This document shows, piece after piece, positions 11,690 to 19,953 of a DNA stretch of 19,953 nucleotides. The number at the start of each line of letters is the position of its first letter. The first letter of the stretch is position 1. A program made the translations under genes and the position numbers. The stretch is from positions 1 to 19,953 of the forward strand of contig JNEM01009375.1 of the NCBI GenBank assembly GCA_000697335.1, written 5' to 3'. Source of the DNA: Conidiobolus incongruus B7586 (taxonomy: Eukaryota; Entomophthoromycota; Entomophthoromycetes; Entomophthorales; Conidiobolaceae). The notes below the pieces were generated by a model that saw nothing but the letters and a program-made list of their open reading frames with translations, did no database searches and was not told the origin of the DNA.

Positions 11690-12204
11690 ATAATATATAA
11701 AAATTAATGAATAATATAAAATTAATAGCTTCTTTTATTATTAATAACTTTTTTCTATATCTTTAGTAAACTTCTAATACCTAAAAAATATTTCTTTTTA
11801 TTAAAGACTGAAATTTGATGTTTCACAAACTAATTTAATTTGTTTATAGGAATTTTTTTTCTTGTAAGCTATTTTTTTAATTGTCCAAAACAATTATAAT
11901 CACTTAGGTTATAATTAAGTGAATATATTAGATATAGTAACTCCCTCTAATTTTTTTATATAAAAAACCTTTTACAGCTTTAGCTTTATGTATTTTACAA
12001 TTATTATGTAAAATAATAGGTGTCTTTAATTTATATTAAAAACACTATTTAAAAATTGTTTTAAATAAATAATATATAATTTATTATTAATTAATTTTCC
12101 TTAAGGTATTAAATAAGAAAACTATATACTATTATAATCTATTACAATAATTAACATTCACTTATATTTAAAATATTTATTTATTAGAATTTATAAAAGG
12201 GATT
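11690..12204 (-). mobile_element. mariner-type transposon relic, C-terminal half
   Basis: Read on the minus strand, this is the second half of a mariner-family transposase, a DDE/D enzyme that cuts and pastes its own element at TA. LHNNCKIHKAKAVKGF (about 11965-12011) matches the family's HDN region, with Asn now at the second catalytic Asp (12003-12005). SDYNCFGQLKK matches the SPSDYHLF block, with the third catalytic Asp kept at 11899-11901. The two sites are 104 bases apart, one base short of the 105 expected for DD34D, so there is one small deletion between them. KVINNKRSY near 11720 matches the family's C-terminus. There are several stops, so it is not functional. The first half lies beyond the inserted retroelement at 17919-18458. 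Confidence 0.75.
12200..12204. repeat. left candidate target-site duplication
   Basis: GGATT directly before the 5' LTR pairs with GAATT directly after the 3' LTR (17919-17923), four of five bases alike. Five bases is the usual duplication for Ty3/gypsy integrases. Confidence 0.5.
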
Positions 12205-12603
12205 TGTTAAGAGACTAGTTCTTTAAATTCTTATATACACTTTCATATAATCTAATTAACTATAAATTATATGATTAATTTATACTTATATAATTAAATT
12301 AATTGTATAAATAGCATTAAATTATCTAATAAACTAGGTTTTTCTTTTTCTTCTCAATTCTTACTATTTTTTACTTTTACACTATTTCTAAAATTGAAAC
12401 TATATTCTATTAATATTATAGGATATTAACACTACTTAATATAAATCTTAATATATTAGTGACTCATCTTAGTTTGAAGCTTAATTAAACTTTATTTACA
12501 CTTGCACACTATAGCTACATTATATTATTATATTCTACACCACTCTACTTTTATATTAAGTTTTCCTCTACACTATATTAGTTTAACTACCACTATATTT
12601 ATA
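12205..12603 (+). repeat. 5' LTR
   Basis: It aligns without gaps to 17520-17918 at a constant offset of 5315 bases. It begins TGTTAAGAGAC and ends TTATA. Pyrimidine-rich plus-strand runs (CTTTTTCTTCTC near 12342-12353) are kept in both copies. Confidence 0.93.
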
Positions 12604-12621
12604 TAGTAACAGTGATAAAAC
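12604..12621 (+). other. candidate primer-binding site
   Basis: The sequence directly after the 5' LTR starts TAGTAACAGTG and has the position and rough look of a tRNA primer site, possibly initiator-Met type. The match is weak because of general decay. Confidence 0.35.
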
Positions 12622-12849
12622 TGTTAAAAACCTACTAGAAATTAATAACTACTTGTATCTAACCTATTTATTACTATTTTAAATCTTATTTATAATTTAT
12701 TTCATTTAAATTTAATACTATATACTATAATATCACCAAAAAAAAGATACCCTTATATTATTTTAATGATGATAGTAGCTTAATTACTAAATGAATCTAA
12801 GACTTTAGTATTTAAAAACTTACTACCCTCTAAAAAGCTTATATTAGAC

Positions 12850-13760
12850 AACTTTTGATTGAAAAAAACATGTCTCAAAGAGTTTAAATCTAACAAACCA
12901 GCTACTTCACTATAATTAATACATTAAACTACCTTTTTAGTGTCTTTAAAGGTAAATTAACTACTTATGATAGTTTAAAAAACCTTCACAAGCTTGAAAA
13001 CTACTTTAAAAACATAAAGAACTACCTTGATTTGATTCTTGATGAAGATTTAAAGAATATCTTTAAATTAGCTACTTCTTTTTTAGAAAAATTTGTTTAT
13101 ACTTGGTAGTTAACTTATTACAAGCTTAATCCTAAAAAATCTTCAGGAGGATAGCTTACTACAAAGATATAAACTTTTAAACAATTGGAAAAAGTTTTTA
13201 AAGAGAGGTATTACCTAAAAAATCAAGTTTGATTAATAAGAGAAAAGTTTTCTTAGCTTAAATAAAAAACTTCTACAAGATAATTAATTAAGAAATTTAA
13301 TGAAATATGCTTAAATATACCAAATATCACTGAAGAAGAATAAATCCACAAACTATTACAATACCTTAACTTTTAAGTGAAGCTTTAATTAGTTAATAGG
13401 GAATACTTTAATAATATGTTTTTTTTAACATTTGTAATACAGCAATTATAATCAATAATATCTTTTACTCTATAATTAAATCTTCTTACCTTAAAAATTA
13501 ATCTTTTAAATTTTACTTTAACCCACTTAAGTTTTAAATGATAGATATTTCTGCTTTAAAGCTTTATAAGAAAACCTTTAGTGAAGAAGTTAAAGCTTAC
13601 TTGAAAGTAAATAAAAGTTGCTATTACTACTAAAAGACTTAAGTTAACTATAGAGCTAACAAATGTTCCTTTAGGAAACAACACCAATCTAATTCTCAAC
13701 AATCTTAATCTATTAACCACAAATCAAACCTGAATAATATTAATATAACCCTAGAATCAC
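12850..13760 (+). mobile_element. chromovirus gag region (fossil)
   Basis: Remains of the structural polyprotein. Lys/Leu-rich helical matter at about 12900-13350 resembles the capsid-like part of Ty3/gypsy Gag. A zinc-knuckle-like Cys/His cluster is at about 13615-13670, where gag normally ends. Broken. Confidence 0.6.
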
Positions 13761-13829
13761 CCCTTTTACAATTAGTTAGCAGATTCTAATCTAATCCACA
13801 AAAATTCTAATAAACCAATGATTCTATAA

Positions 13830-14060
13830 ATTAAACTATGTATACTAGAGAAATCCAACTGATTAAACTATTAGAAACTAGAAATATTTTAGTAACTAAT
13901 TTACCTTGTAATTTTTTACCTTTAACTATCACTTTATTATTTGTGTTAACTAGTTTCTTCATAGATACACCTGTTAGTGTTTTAATTAACTCTAGTTATT
14001 TTAGTTATATCATCTCCTCTTTTATTGTTTTAAAACTATCTTTACCTACTTAAAAAAGCA
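13830..14060 (+). mobile_element. chromovirus protease region (fossil)
   Basis: The stretch at about 13950-14045 resembles the aspartic protease core of Ty3/gypsy elements: a hydrophobic strand, the active-site loop, and the following Tyr-Ile and Lys-Leu positions. It sits between the zinc knuckle and RT as expected. Broken. Confidence 0.55.
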
Positions 14061-14579
14061 ACTTAATAATTAAATATACTAATAACTTAATAGAATAAGC
14101 ATCTAACACTATATCTAGATACTTATTATTACCCCTTAACTACTCTTAATATATTAAATTCCTAGTTGGTAATATTGGTTATAATTTTATACTAGGTTAA
14201 AATTAGTTTAAATATCACAGTTTTATATCTATGAATATTACCTTAAAAAGCTATAAATTTATTTTTTTTACATTCTAAAAAAAATTAGTAGAATTAATCT
14301 TAAAAAATCTACATTACCTTACTATAAAACTATTAAATACTTTACCTAACACTAACTCTATAATTATAGCAAATAATTTTATTATTATAAGTAAAAATCA
14401 ATGTAAAAAGCTAATCAAAAACCTAAATAATTTATAGGGATATATATTTATTTATTATTCATCTATTAGCACTTTATTTGTTGATTTTAATGAAGTTATA
14501 TTTAATAACCACTTCTTATATAATATAGTAAGTTAATTTGCTAATGTTTTTGAACTTGTGAATAAATTACTACCTAAAC

Positions 14580-15240
14580 ATAATATTAAACACAAAATTA
14601 AACTAATCCCTGGTATACAACTATACTTAAAACCTACTTACCATTTATCTCTTGAATAATACTAAACCTTGAAAGAAAAAATCCAAAAACTACTTGAAAA
14701 TGGGTATATTAGACTTTCTTCCTCACTATAAAAATCTCTAATCTTTTTTATATAAAAGGTTGATGGTAGTTAAAGATTATACATTGATAATTGTGTTTTA
14801 AACTCTAAAACTATTAAGGATAAAACTTTATTACTAAACCTATATGATGTTAAAGATAAACTACTTAAATCAACTATATTTACTAAACTAGATGTTAAGA
14901 AAAAATATTACAATATTAAAGTTGAAGAAAATTTTATCCTTTTAACTATTTTTAATACTCTTTTAAGTTACTATGAATTTACTATCATAAACTTTAGATT
15001 ATATAATACCCTTGTAACTTTCACTTAATTTATTAATTCCCTTTTTAACTTTGTTTTTAATAACTTTATTATCACCTACCTTGATAATATCTTAATCTAT
15101 TCAAAAACTAAAGAAGAATATATTTAACATGTTAGTTAAGTTTTACAAATTATTCAAGAATATAAATTACCTTTGAAACTATTAAAATGTATCTTTAGTA
15201 CCTCTTCTATCTTTTTCTATGGTTATATTGTTTCCTCTTA
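14580..15240 (+). mobile_element. chromovirus reverse transcriptase region (fossil)
   Basis: Recognisable fingers and palm blocks in the right order. The primer-grip start is near 14690, the strand before the first catalytic Asp near 14880 (FTKLDV), and the catalytic loop near 15083. Spacing is that of Ty3/gypsy RT. Broken. Confidence 0.85.
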
Positions 15241-15419
15241 AAAAATTAGTATTGATTTAACTAAACTCAATAGTGTTAAAGCTTTTACTATACTTATAAA
15301 CAAAGATTAACTTATGTTTATACTTAAATTATTAAATTACTTTAAAGATTTCATTGATTTTTTTGTTGAACTTATTACTCTTCTTACTAATCTCTTGAAG
15401 AAAAACTCTTTTTTTGAAT

Positions 15420-15970
15420 AAACCCTACTATACACTTTCTGTATAAATGCTTTAATTTTCTATATTACCAATACTTTTACTCTATCTATTTTTAATTTAA
15501 AATTACCTACCATTATTTTTACTAACTCTAATTCTTTTACAATTAGTAGATAGTTAGCCTAGTTTAAATTTAATTTATATTTTACCCTATAACTATAAAA
15601 TAAAATAATAAATAAAGGAGAATAAGTTGAGTTTAACTTTACAAATGTTACCTTAAAACCAATAACATTCTGGTTAAGAAAAATAAAACCAGCTGAATTG
15701 AAATACCTAGTCTATCAATAAAAACTCTTTACTTTAGTAGAAATAATAAAAAATCACTTACATTTCTTATCCTGCAATTTTTTCTTAATACTTACAAATC
15801 ATAAATCACTTATCTACTTAAATACTCAGAAGCATTTATTAAGAAGATAAGTTAAATAGATTAAAACTATCCAAGCTTACTTTTTCTTTATTCAATATCT
15901 CTTAGGTTAATAAAACTATGTTGTAGATACTTTATTAAAAAATTTTACATACCTACCCTTTTGTTCTAAT
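15420..15970 (+). mobile_element. chromovirus RNase H region (fossil)
   Basis: Blocks typical of Ty3/gypsy RNase H follow RT directly. The ELKYLVY segment is near 15700, TNHKSLIYL near 15800, and the end of the domain near 15940. Broken. Confidence 0.75.
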
Positions 15971-16179
15971 TGTAAAAATCCAGCAAACATTAACTTAATG
16001 ATTATTAATAAAGGAAATAAAAAATTTATTAAACTACTTTAAAAAACACTATTGAATAATAATTTCTTTATTTTAGTTAAAAAAGAACTCTTTAAACTAT
16101 TAGAAAACCAACTAAAATATGTCAAAAGATTTAAAATTATCAATAACTTACTATATTATGATAATTATCTATATATTCT

Positions 16180-16800
16180 TAATATCCCTAAGATTTAACA
16201 AATAATATTTAATGAATGTTATAACTTACTTGTTAGAGGATATTAAAACTAGTTAAAAACTGCTAAGAGAATTAAAATAAAGTACTACTAACCTTCCCTA
16301 GTTAAATTAGTTTAGAAATACACTAATACCTGTGATATATGCTAAAGAATTAAATATAATACTCAACTAAAATATAATAAACTTATTCCCCTATAAATCC
16401 CTAATGAAACTTAACAACAAATCTAGCTTGATTTCATAGAAATCTCTAAATTAACAAATGGTTATAATAACTTACTAATTGTAATTGATTCATTTTCCAA
16501 ATATGTTTATTTTATTTCTTGTTTCAAAACTTCTATAGCTAAAAATATTACACAATTGTTATTCTCTAATATCTTTACCTACTATAGAATTCCACAAACT
16601 ATTGTATTTGATAAAGATGTATAATTCAACTTTTGATTTTAGAAGTTATTATCTTCTTCCTTTAAAATTAACCTAGCTATGTTTACTACCAATCATTACT
16701 AAACTAATAAACTTGTTGAAAAAACTATTAAAACCTTAAAGTAAATAATTAGAGCTTATATTAACACTAATTAGTTAAATTAGGATGCTTATATCTACTA
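16180..16800 (+). mobile_element. chromovirus integrase region (fossil)
   Basis: A His/Cys zinc-binding block at about 16210-16350 is followed by the DDE core. The first Asp lies in LDFI near 16433, IVIDSFSKYVYFI is near 16480-16520, and IPQTIVFDKD near 16590-16620 holds the second Asp. The region holding the conserved Glu is near 16715. Order and spacing are those of Ty3/gypsy integrase. Broken. Confidence 0.85.
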
Positions 16801-17309
16801 ACTCTAATATTTATTCAACACCTTTATCAATAAATCAACAGGTTTTAACCCTTATTTCATCAATTATAACAAACATCTTAACTTAATAATTACTCTAAAA
16901 CTTCAAATCAACTTACCTTTAAACATTGTTGAATTTTAATCTAATATCAAACATATTAATTATCTTGTTAAATTTAACTTAGAAGAAAATTAAAGGATTA
17001 TAGAATAATAATACTTAAAGTTATTTAGAGACCCTCTTAAATATAAAACTAGTATGTTTGTATACTTAGAACAATTTGCCTTTAAACTTACCTTACTTAA
17101 ATCTAGCTTAAATCCCAAATACTTACTATTATATTATAATCCCTATAAAATTTAATCTATTGATTCAAATTTTGAAAATATTACCTTAGAATTACCTTTA
17201 ACTTTGAGGATCAACTTTACCTTTTACATATCCAAAATTAAACCATACTTTAAAGATTTTAACACTTTTCCTAATCAATTAAAAACCCTAAAACTAGATC
17301 TAGTTATTA

Positions 17310-17480
17310 ATTAAGATAGAGAAGAAGAATATTATGTTGATTACATAATTAAGTCTAAATCTATTAGGAATAAACTTTATTTTTATGTAAAATAGATAGG
17401 TTATTTTATTAAAGAAGCTATATAAGAACCTCTAGAAAATATTAAGAATACCTTAGTTTATTATACCTATTTGTAAAAAA
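17310..17480 (+). mobile_element. chromodomain at integrase C-terminus (fossil)
   Basis: At the far end of pol a 50-60 residue block aligns with the chromodomain pattern: an acidic start, YYVDYIIKSKSI, then a YFYVK strand, a GY pair, and EPLENIKN before the final helix. In chromoviruses this module steers integration towards heterochromatin by binding methylated histone H3. It supports the branch call. Broken. Confidence 0.75.
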
Positions 17481-17512
17481 TTAAGGAGTATGTCTCTTTT
17501 AAAAGATTTATT

Positions 17513-17519
17513 AAGGGAG
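17513..17519 (+). other. polypurine tract
   Basis: AAGGGAG lies immediately before the 3' LTR, the normal place for the plus-strand primer of reverse transcription. Confidence 0.6.
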
Positions 17520-17918
17520 TATTAAAAGACTAATTCTTTAAATTCTTATATACACTTTCATATAATCTAATTAACTATAAATTATATGATTAATTTATAC
17601 TTATATAATTAAATTAATTATATAAATAGCATTGAATTATCTAATAAATTAGGTTTTTCTTTTTCTTCTCAATTCTTACTATTTTTTACTTTTACACTAT
17701 TTTTAAAATTAAGACTATATTTTATTAATATTGTAGGATATTAACACTACCTAATATAAATCTTAATATATTAGTGACTCATCCTAGTTCAAAGCTTAAT
17801 TAAACTTTATTTACACTTGTACACTATAGCCACATTATATTACCATGTTTTGTGCCACACTACTTCTATATTAAGTTTTCCTCTATACTATATTAGTTTA
17901 ACTACCACTACACTTATA
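17520..17918 (+). repeat. 3' LTR
   Basis: A 399-base gap-free partner of 12205-12603. Differences are spread along its length and run in both directions (C in one copy, T in the other, and the reverse), as expected when both copies decayed independently. Confidence 0.93.
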
Positions 17919-17923
17919 GAATT
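17919..17923. repeat. right candidate target-site duplication
   Basis: GAATT, the partner of GGATT at 12200-12204. One transition separates them. Confidence 0.5.
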
Positions 17924-18458
17924 AATTTAGCTTAACCTAACATTTTGTTTTATTTTTAAATAAAAAATTATATAAAAGAATTTAAGATTTATTAATTATA
18001 AGTATTCATTGTAAAAACCTTTGTTTTTAGTTATACTTTAATAAGTTTAGTTTAGCTATAGTTATTCTAATTTTCTTTTAGGTTTTTGTTAAATTATAAG
18101 ATATCTATTTTATATTTTTATTAATTAATTTAAGTTTAAACTTAAGTAAATATAATATGCTTATATAATTAATATTAAATTGCTTTAATAATTCTTTAAC
18201 AGAAATAAAAAGGTATTTCTTAATATATTTTTTTACTTTATTAATAACTAAAAAAGTAAAAGTAGAAATTAATTTTTTAGATTTTAGTAAATTTTAAATA
18301 ATATCCTTTCTAGCTTTAAAATCACAAATTTAGTGATATATGGTAGTTTTAAATAAAACACCATCTTTATAAATTGTTTGCAAGTTTTAGATGATTTTAG
18401 AGGGTTTATGATTAAGTTTTAAAGATACAAAAATAAAAGCCTTTTGATAATCACAATC
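17919..18458 (-). mobile_element. mariner-type transposon relic, N-terminal half
   Basis: Read on the minus strand from 18458 down, this is the first half of a mariner transposase. An N-terminal helix-turn-helix (QKAFIFVSLKLNHKPSKI, then TTIYH and DFKARKDII) is followed by the second helix-turn-helix (KKYLFISVKELLKQFNINYI, about 18165-18225). The YNLTKT linker comes next, then AKLNLLKYN and LINKS. The codon at 17991-17993, where the first catalytic Asp belongs, reads Asn. LLYNFLFKNKTKC before 17940 fits the block after it. About ten stops. The frame is otherwise largely continuous. No terminal inverted repeat was found; the outer end may lie at about 18460-18540. Confidence 0.75.
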
Positions 18459-18572
18459 TAATTTAAATATAATAAAATTTAAGTATAAATTTTAAAATCA
18501 AAATATTTTAATAAAAAAATAATAAAAATTAAATGTATATATATAGTTTGAAAATATTTATTTTCCTATATT

Positions 18573-18603
<31 letters not shown>
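18459..18603. repeat. A/T-rich tract with TA microsatellite
   Basis: An A/T-only stretch follows the mariner N-terminus, then an alternating TA run at about 18567-18603. The mariner's missing terminal repeat may lie here, blurred by decay. Confidence 0.5.
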
Positions 18604-18635
18604 ATCTTTCAAAATGTATAACATGTTTGAAAGAT
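18604..18635. repeat. hairpin 1
   Basis: ATCTTTCAAA (18604-18613) and TTTGAAAGAT (18626-18635) form a perfect 10-base inverted repeat around 12 bases. Confidence 0.7.
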
Positions 18636-18636
18636 C

Positions 18637-18669
18637 AGAAATTAAAAAATTTGTCATTTTTTAATTTCT
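18637..18669. repeat. hairpin 2, perfect 14-base stem
   Basis: AGAAATTAAAAAAT (18637-18650) and ATTTTTTAATTTCT (18656-18669) are perfect reverse complements around a five-base loop, TTGTC. It starts one base after hairpin 1. Confidence 0.75.
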
Positions 18670-19953
18670 ATACTAATATATTACATTCAAAGAAAATAAT
18701 AATATATAATTTTATATATTAATATCAAAAGTAAAACTATACTAGTTCAAATTAATAAATATTGACAAAAATACTGTTAATTATATTTCTTAATTTTTAT
18801 AGCTTTATGATTTATTTTGAACCTCTTTATTTATAGATAATATTTAAAATATCTTTTAGTAATTGGTGATAGATCTGATGGATAAGCTTAATTCTGAGTT
18901 AAAAATAATTCAATAGTAAAATAAAAGTAATAGTTTAGCATTTTGAGCATTTTTATAGAATGATAATCAAGAAATACTGTTATATATAATTAAGATATAA
19001 ATTGCCAAAAAAGTAACTAATAATTATATTTTATAATTACTTATTCATTGGAAGTATTTTGTTCGAATTTTTAGTATTTTAATACTTCATAATAATTATC
19101 GTAAATGAATATTTATATATTGCCTAATCAATAAAATCTAAACACTTGAATTGTTAAAATATTAAGAATTAAAAAGATGAAAACTGAATTAGACTATTAA
19201 TAAATTTTTTATCACTAAAAGATTTTTCCAAAATTACCTATATATTGAATATTCAACTTGATTAATAAAGTGATTGCAAATACCATATTTTTAATAGTTT
19301 AATTATATACTCCTTTTTCAATTTTAATTTTAATTAATTTTATTTTTAAATTTTTAGCAACTTTAAAATTAAAAACTAATATTAATAATATAAAATTTGA
19401 AATTGTAATATGTTAAATTTATTCTTTTTGAAAAACTATAGATTTTTATAAAATTTTATTTAGTTAATAAGTAAATAAATTCAAATAATGAATCTTACTT
19501 GGGATTTCATATTAAATTTGATTAGAATAATAATCTAATTTAATTGATTTAAGTAATGCAAAGTTAAATTATATGATATATTTTAAATTATAAATTTAAT
19601 AATGATTATATAATCAATATGCTTAATATTAAATTATATACATTTTATTATTTTCTATTATATTGAATTTATATTAATCAAATTAAAATTTTATAATATT
19701 ATAATATTATAATATTATATATTTGTATATATTTTATTAATTTCATAATAATCAATATATAAAAATATAATTTGAAATAATATCAAAAGGTTAAATAATC
19801 TGAAAAATATAATATCATAATAAAAATTAAATTTATATATAATATAAATTCACAGAAAAGAACTAAAAATTTTAAATTAGATTAAAGAAATGATATTTAA
19901 ATGAGTATTGAATATGACCTAATAATATATTGATATTGAAAAAAATATTTAAT
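18670..19953. other. A/T-rich DNA, no gene seen
   Basis: No supported coding frame or RNA gene. Three tandem copies of ATAATATT lie at 19693-19716. Confidence 0.6.

Larger units (their letters stand above)
12205..17918 (+). mobile_element. fossil Ty3/gypsy chromovirus LTR retrotransposon
   Basis: A 5.7 kb LTR retrotransposon of the Metaviridae (Ty3/gypsy) chromovirus branch. Its structure looks whole: 399-base LTRs at both ends, a candidate primer site, gag, protease, reverse transcriptase, RNase H and integrase regions, a C-terminal chromodomain, and a polypurine tract. The coding part is thoroughly broken, with several dozen interruptions. It is inserted in a mariner relic. The two LTRs have equal length and differ at about 29 of 399 sites (about 7%), all but one by transition. 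With an active C-to-T repeat process, that figure overstates the age. Confidence 0.93.

Noticed and set aside
12205-17918. Non-standard genetic code as the reason for the many stops in pol
   Set aside because: The host genes in the same window are read with the standard code, and the decay is spread over LTRs and a second transposon as well, which fits repeat mutation.
19693-19716. Three tandem copies of ATAATATT as a regulatory array
   Set aside because: Short A/T-only tandem repeats are expected by chance here, and no gene is near.
1-19953. CRISPR array, operon or prokaryotic origin
   Set aside because: No spaced identical repeats, and the genes have introns and fungal families.

Overview
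The window looks like nuclear DNA of a very AT-rich filamentous or early-diverging fungus. Three recognisable host genes are cut by short GT-AG introns (48-105 bases, most about 50-60, often with a CTAAT-like branch site). The septin is of the fungal Cdc11 class, and one LTR element carries a chromodomain of the kind found in fungal chromoviruses. Exons are moderately GC-rich islands in almost pure A/T surroundings. The species cannot be told from the sequence.

Left part (1-7312), the gene-bearing half. A possible tiny two-exon reading frame (946-1091, +) is followed by an SRRM1/SRm160-like splicing coactivator on the minus strand (2849-1339, six exons, PWI domain plus long RD/RE/RS tail). 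A 1.27 kb divergent intergenic region with two CCAATCA boxes in opposite orientation separates it from a Cdc11-class septin on the plus strand (4116-5637, eight exons). The septin converges on a small DUF202 membrane protein on the minus strand (7312-6761, two exons, poly-Asn N-terminus). These three proteins act in mRNA splicing, septin filament and septum organisation, and an unknown membrane role. Nothing suggests a common pathway.

Middle (7313-11690), mostly gene-empty A/T sequence with two islands of coding character. One at about 8011-8960 could be read on either strand. The other, at about 10171-10520, looks like a decayed plus-strand gene. I recognise neither.

Right part (11690-18458), a nested transposon graveyard. 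A minus-strand mariner-type (DD34D) DNA transposon relic is split in two by a structurally full-length but heavily broken Ty3/gypsy chromovirus (12205-17918). That element has two 399-base LTRs, a candidate primer site, a polypurine tract, recognisable gag, protease, RT, RNase H and integrase regions, and a C-terminal chromodomain. Differences between the two LTRs are nearly all transitions and both elements are extremely TA-rich, as expected of repeat-induced point mutation (RIP) or a similar cytosine-deaminating repeat defence. Host genes a few kilobases away show no such decay.

Far right (18459-19953), a TA microsatellite beside two tandem hairpins, one a perfect 14-base stem, then A/T-rich DNA with no genes I can support.
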